From: Haplomitrium mnioides
Taxonomy: Eukaryota; Marchantiophyta; Haplomitriopsida; Calobryales
Direction of reading: 5' to 3'
Assembly: GCA_049999725.1 (NCBI GenBank)
Contig: JBNGIS010006343.1
Location: 1 to 32,179 of the forward strand
DNA: 32,179 nt
Shown here: positions 32,179 through 32,179 of the stretch, piece by piece
Numbering within the stretch: position 1 is the first letter of the stretch
Layout: every line of letters begins with the position of its first letter
Notes under the pieces: model-generated
Database searches by the model: none
The model's input: the letters and a program-made list of their open reading frames with translations, nothing else
Told to the model about the DNA's origin: nothing
Position numbers and translations under genes: made by a program

Positions 32179-32179
32179 G

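Overview
The window looks like nuclear DNA of a land plant. The evidence is a spliced half-size ABCG transporter of the STR/STR2 type, a Ty3/gypsy chromovirus whose primer site matches plant initiator tRNA-Met, LTRs carrying G-box/ABRE motifs, and a large AT-rich tandem array. The simple gene structure (two short introns) and compact layout would fit a bryophyte or another non-seed plant, but the sequence alone does not fix the species.

Layout. Positions 1-378 hold the end of an unrecognised minus-strand coding fragment with one stop. From 385 to about 28549 the DNA is one tandem array of roughly 300 imperfect monomers (my estimate from length), interrupted by two related LTR elements: a solo LTR (11243-11809, perfect 5-bp target duplication) and a decayed full-length chromovirus (22237-28449). 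The monomer exists in a 74-bp long form and a 58-bp short form that lacks 16 bp including a HindIII site. Diagnostic variants recur at fixed distances, so the array has a higher-order structure: blocks of about 2.05 kb on the left and about 1.5-2.0 kb on the right. Removing the solo LTR and one target copy restores the exact 99-bp spacing seen in three other copies of the same block, so the LTR landed in an already organised array.

The chromovirus has LTRs of 573 and 596 bp, a primer-binding site, a leader reading frame, gag with a CCHC knuckle, protease, RT, RNase H, integrase, a C-terminal chromodomain and a polypurine tract. It is dead: stops occur throughout, the catalytic motifs are damaged, and many lesions look like C-to-T or G-to-A changes. 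The solo LTR keeps four intact ACACGTGGC motifs; the same sites in the full-length copy are all eroded.

Right of the array, after about 230 bp of AT-rich spacer, a three-exon minus-strand gene (31646 to 28779, 834 residues) encodes the ABCG transporter. All nucleotide-binding motifs, a long Ser/Thr/Pro-rich linker and a six-helix membrane domain are intact, so this is the one apparently functional protein gene here. Its 3' end faces the array. Its upstream region ends in a (CT)n tract at the window edge.
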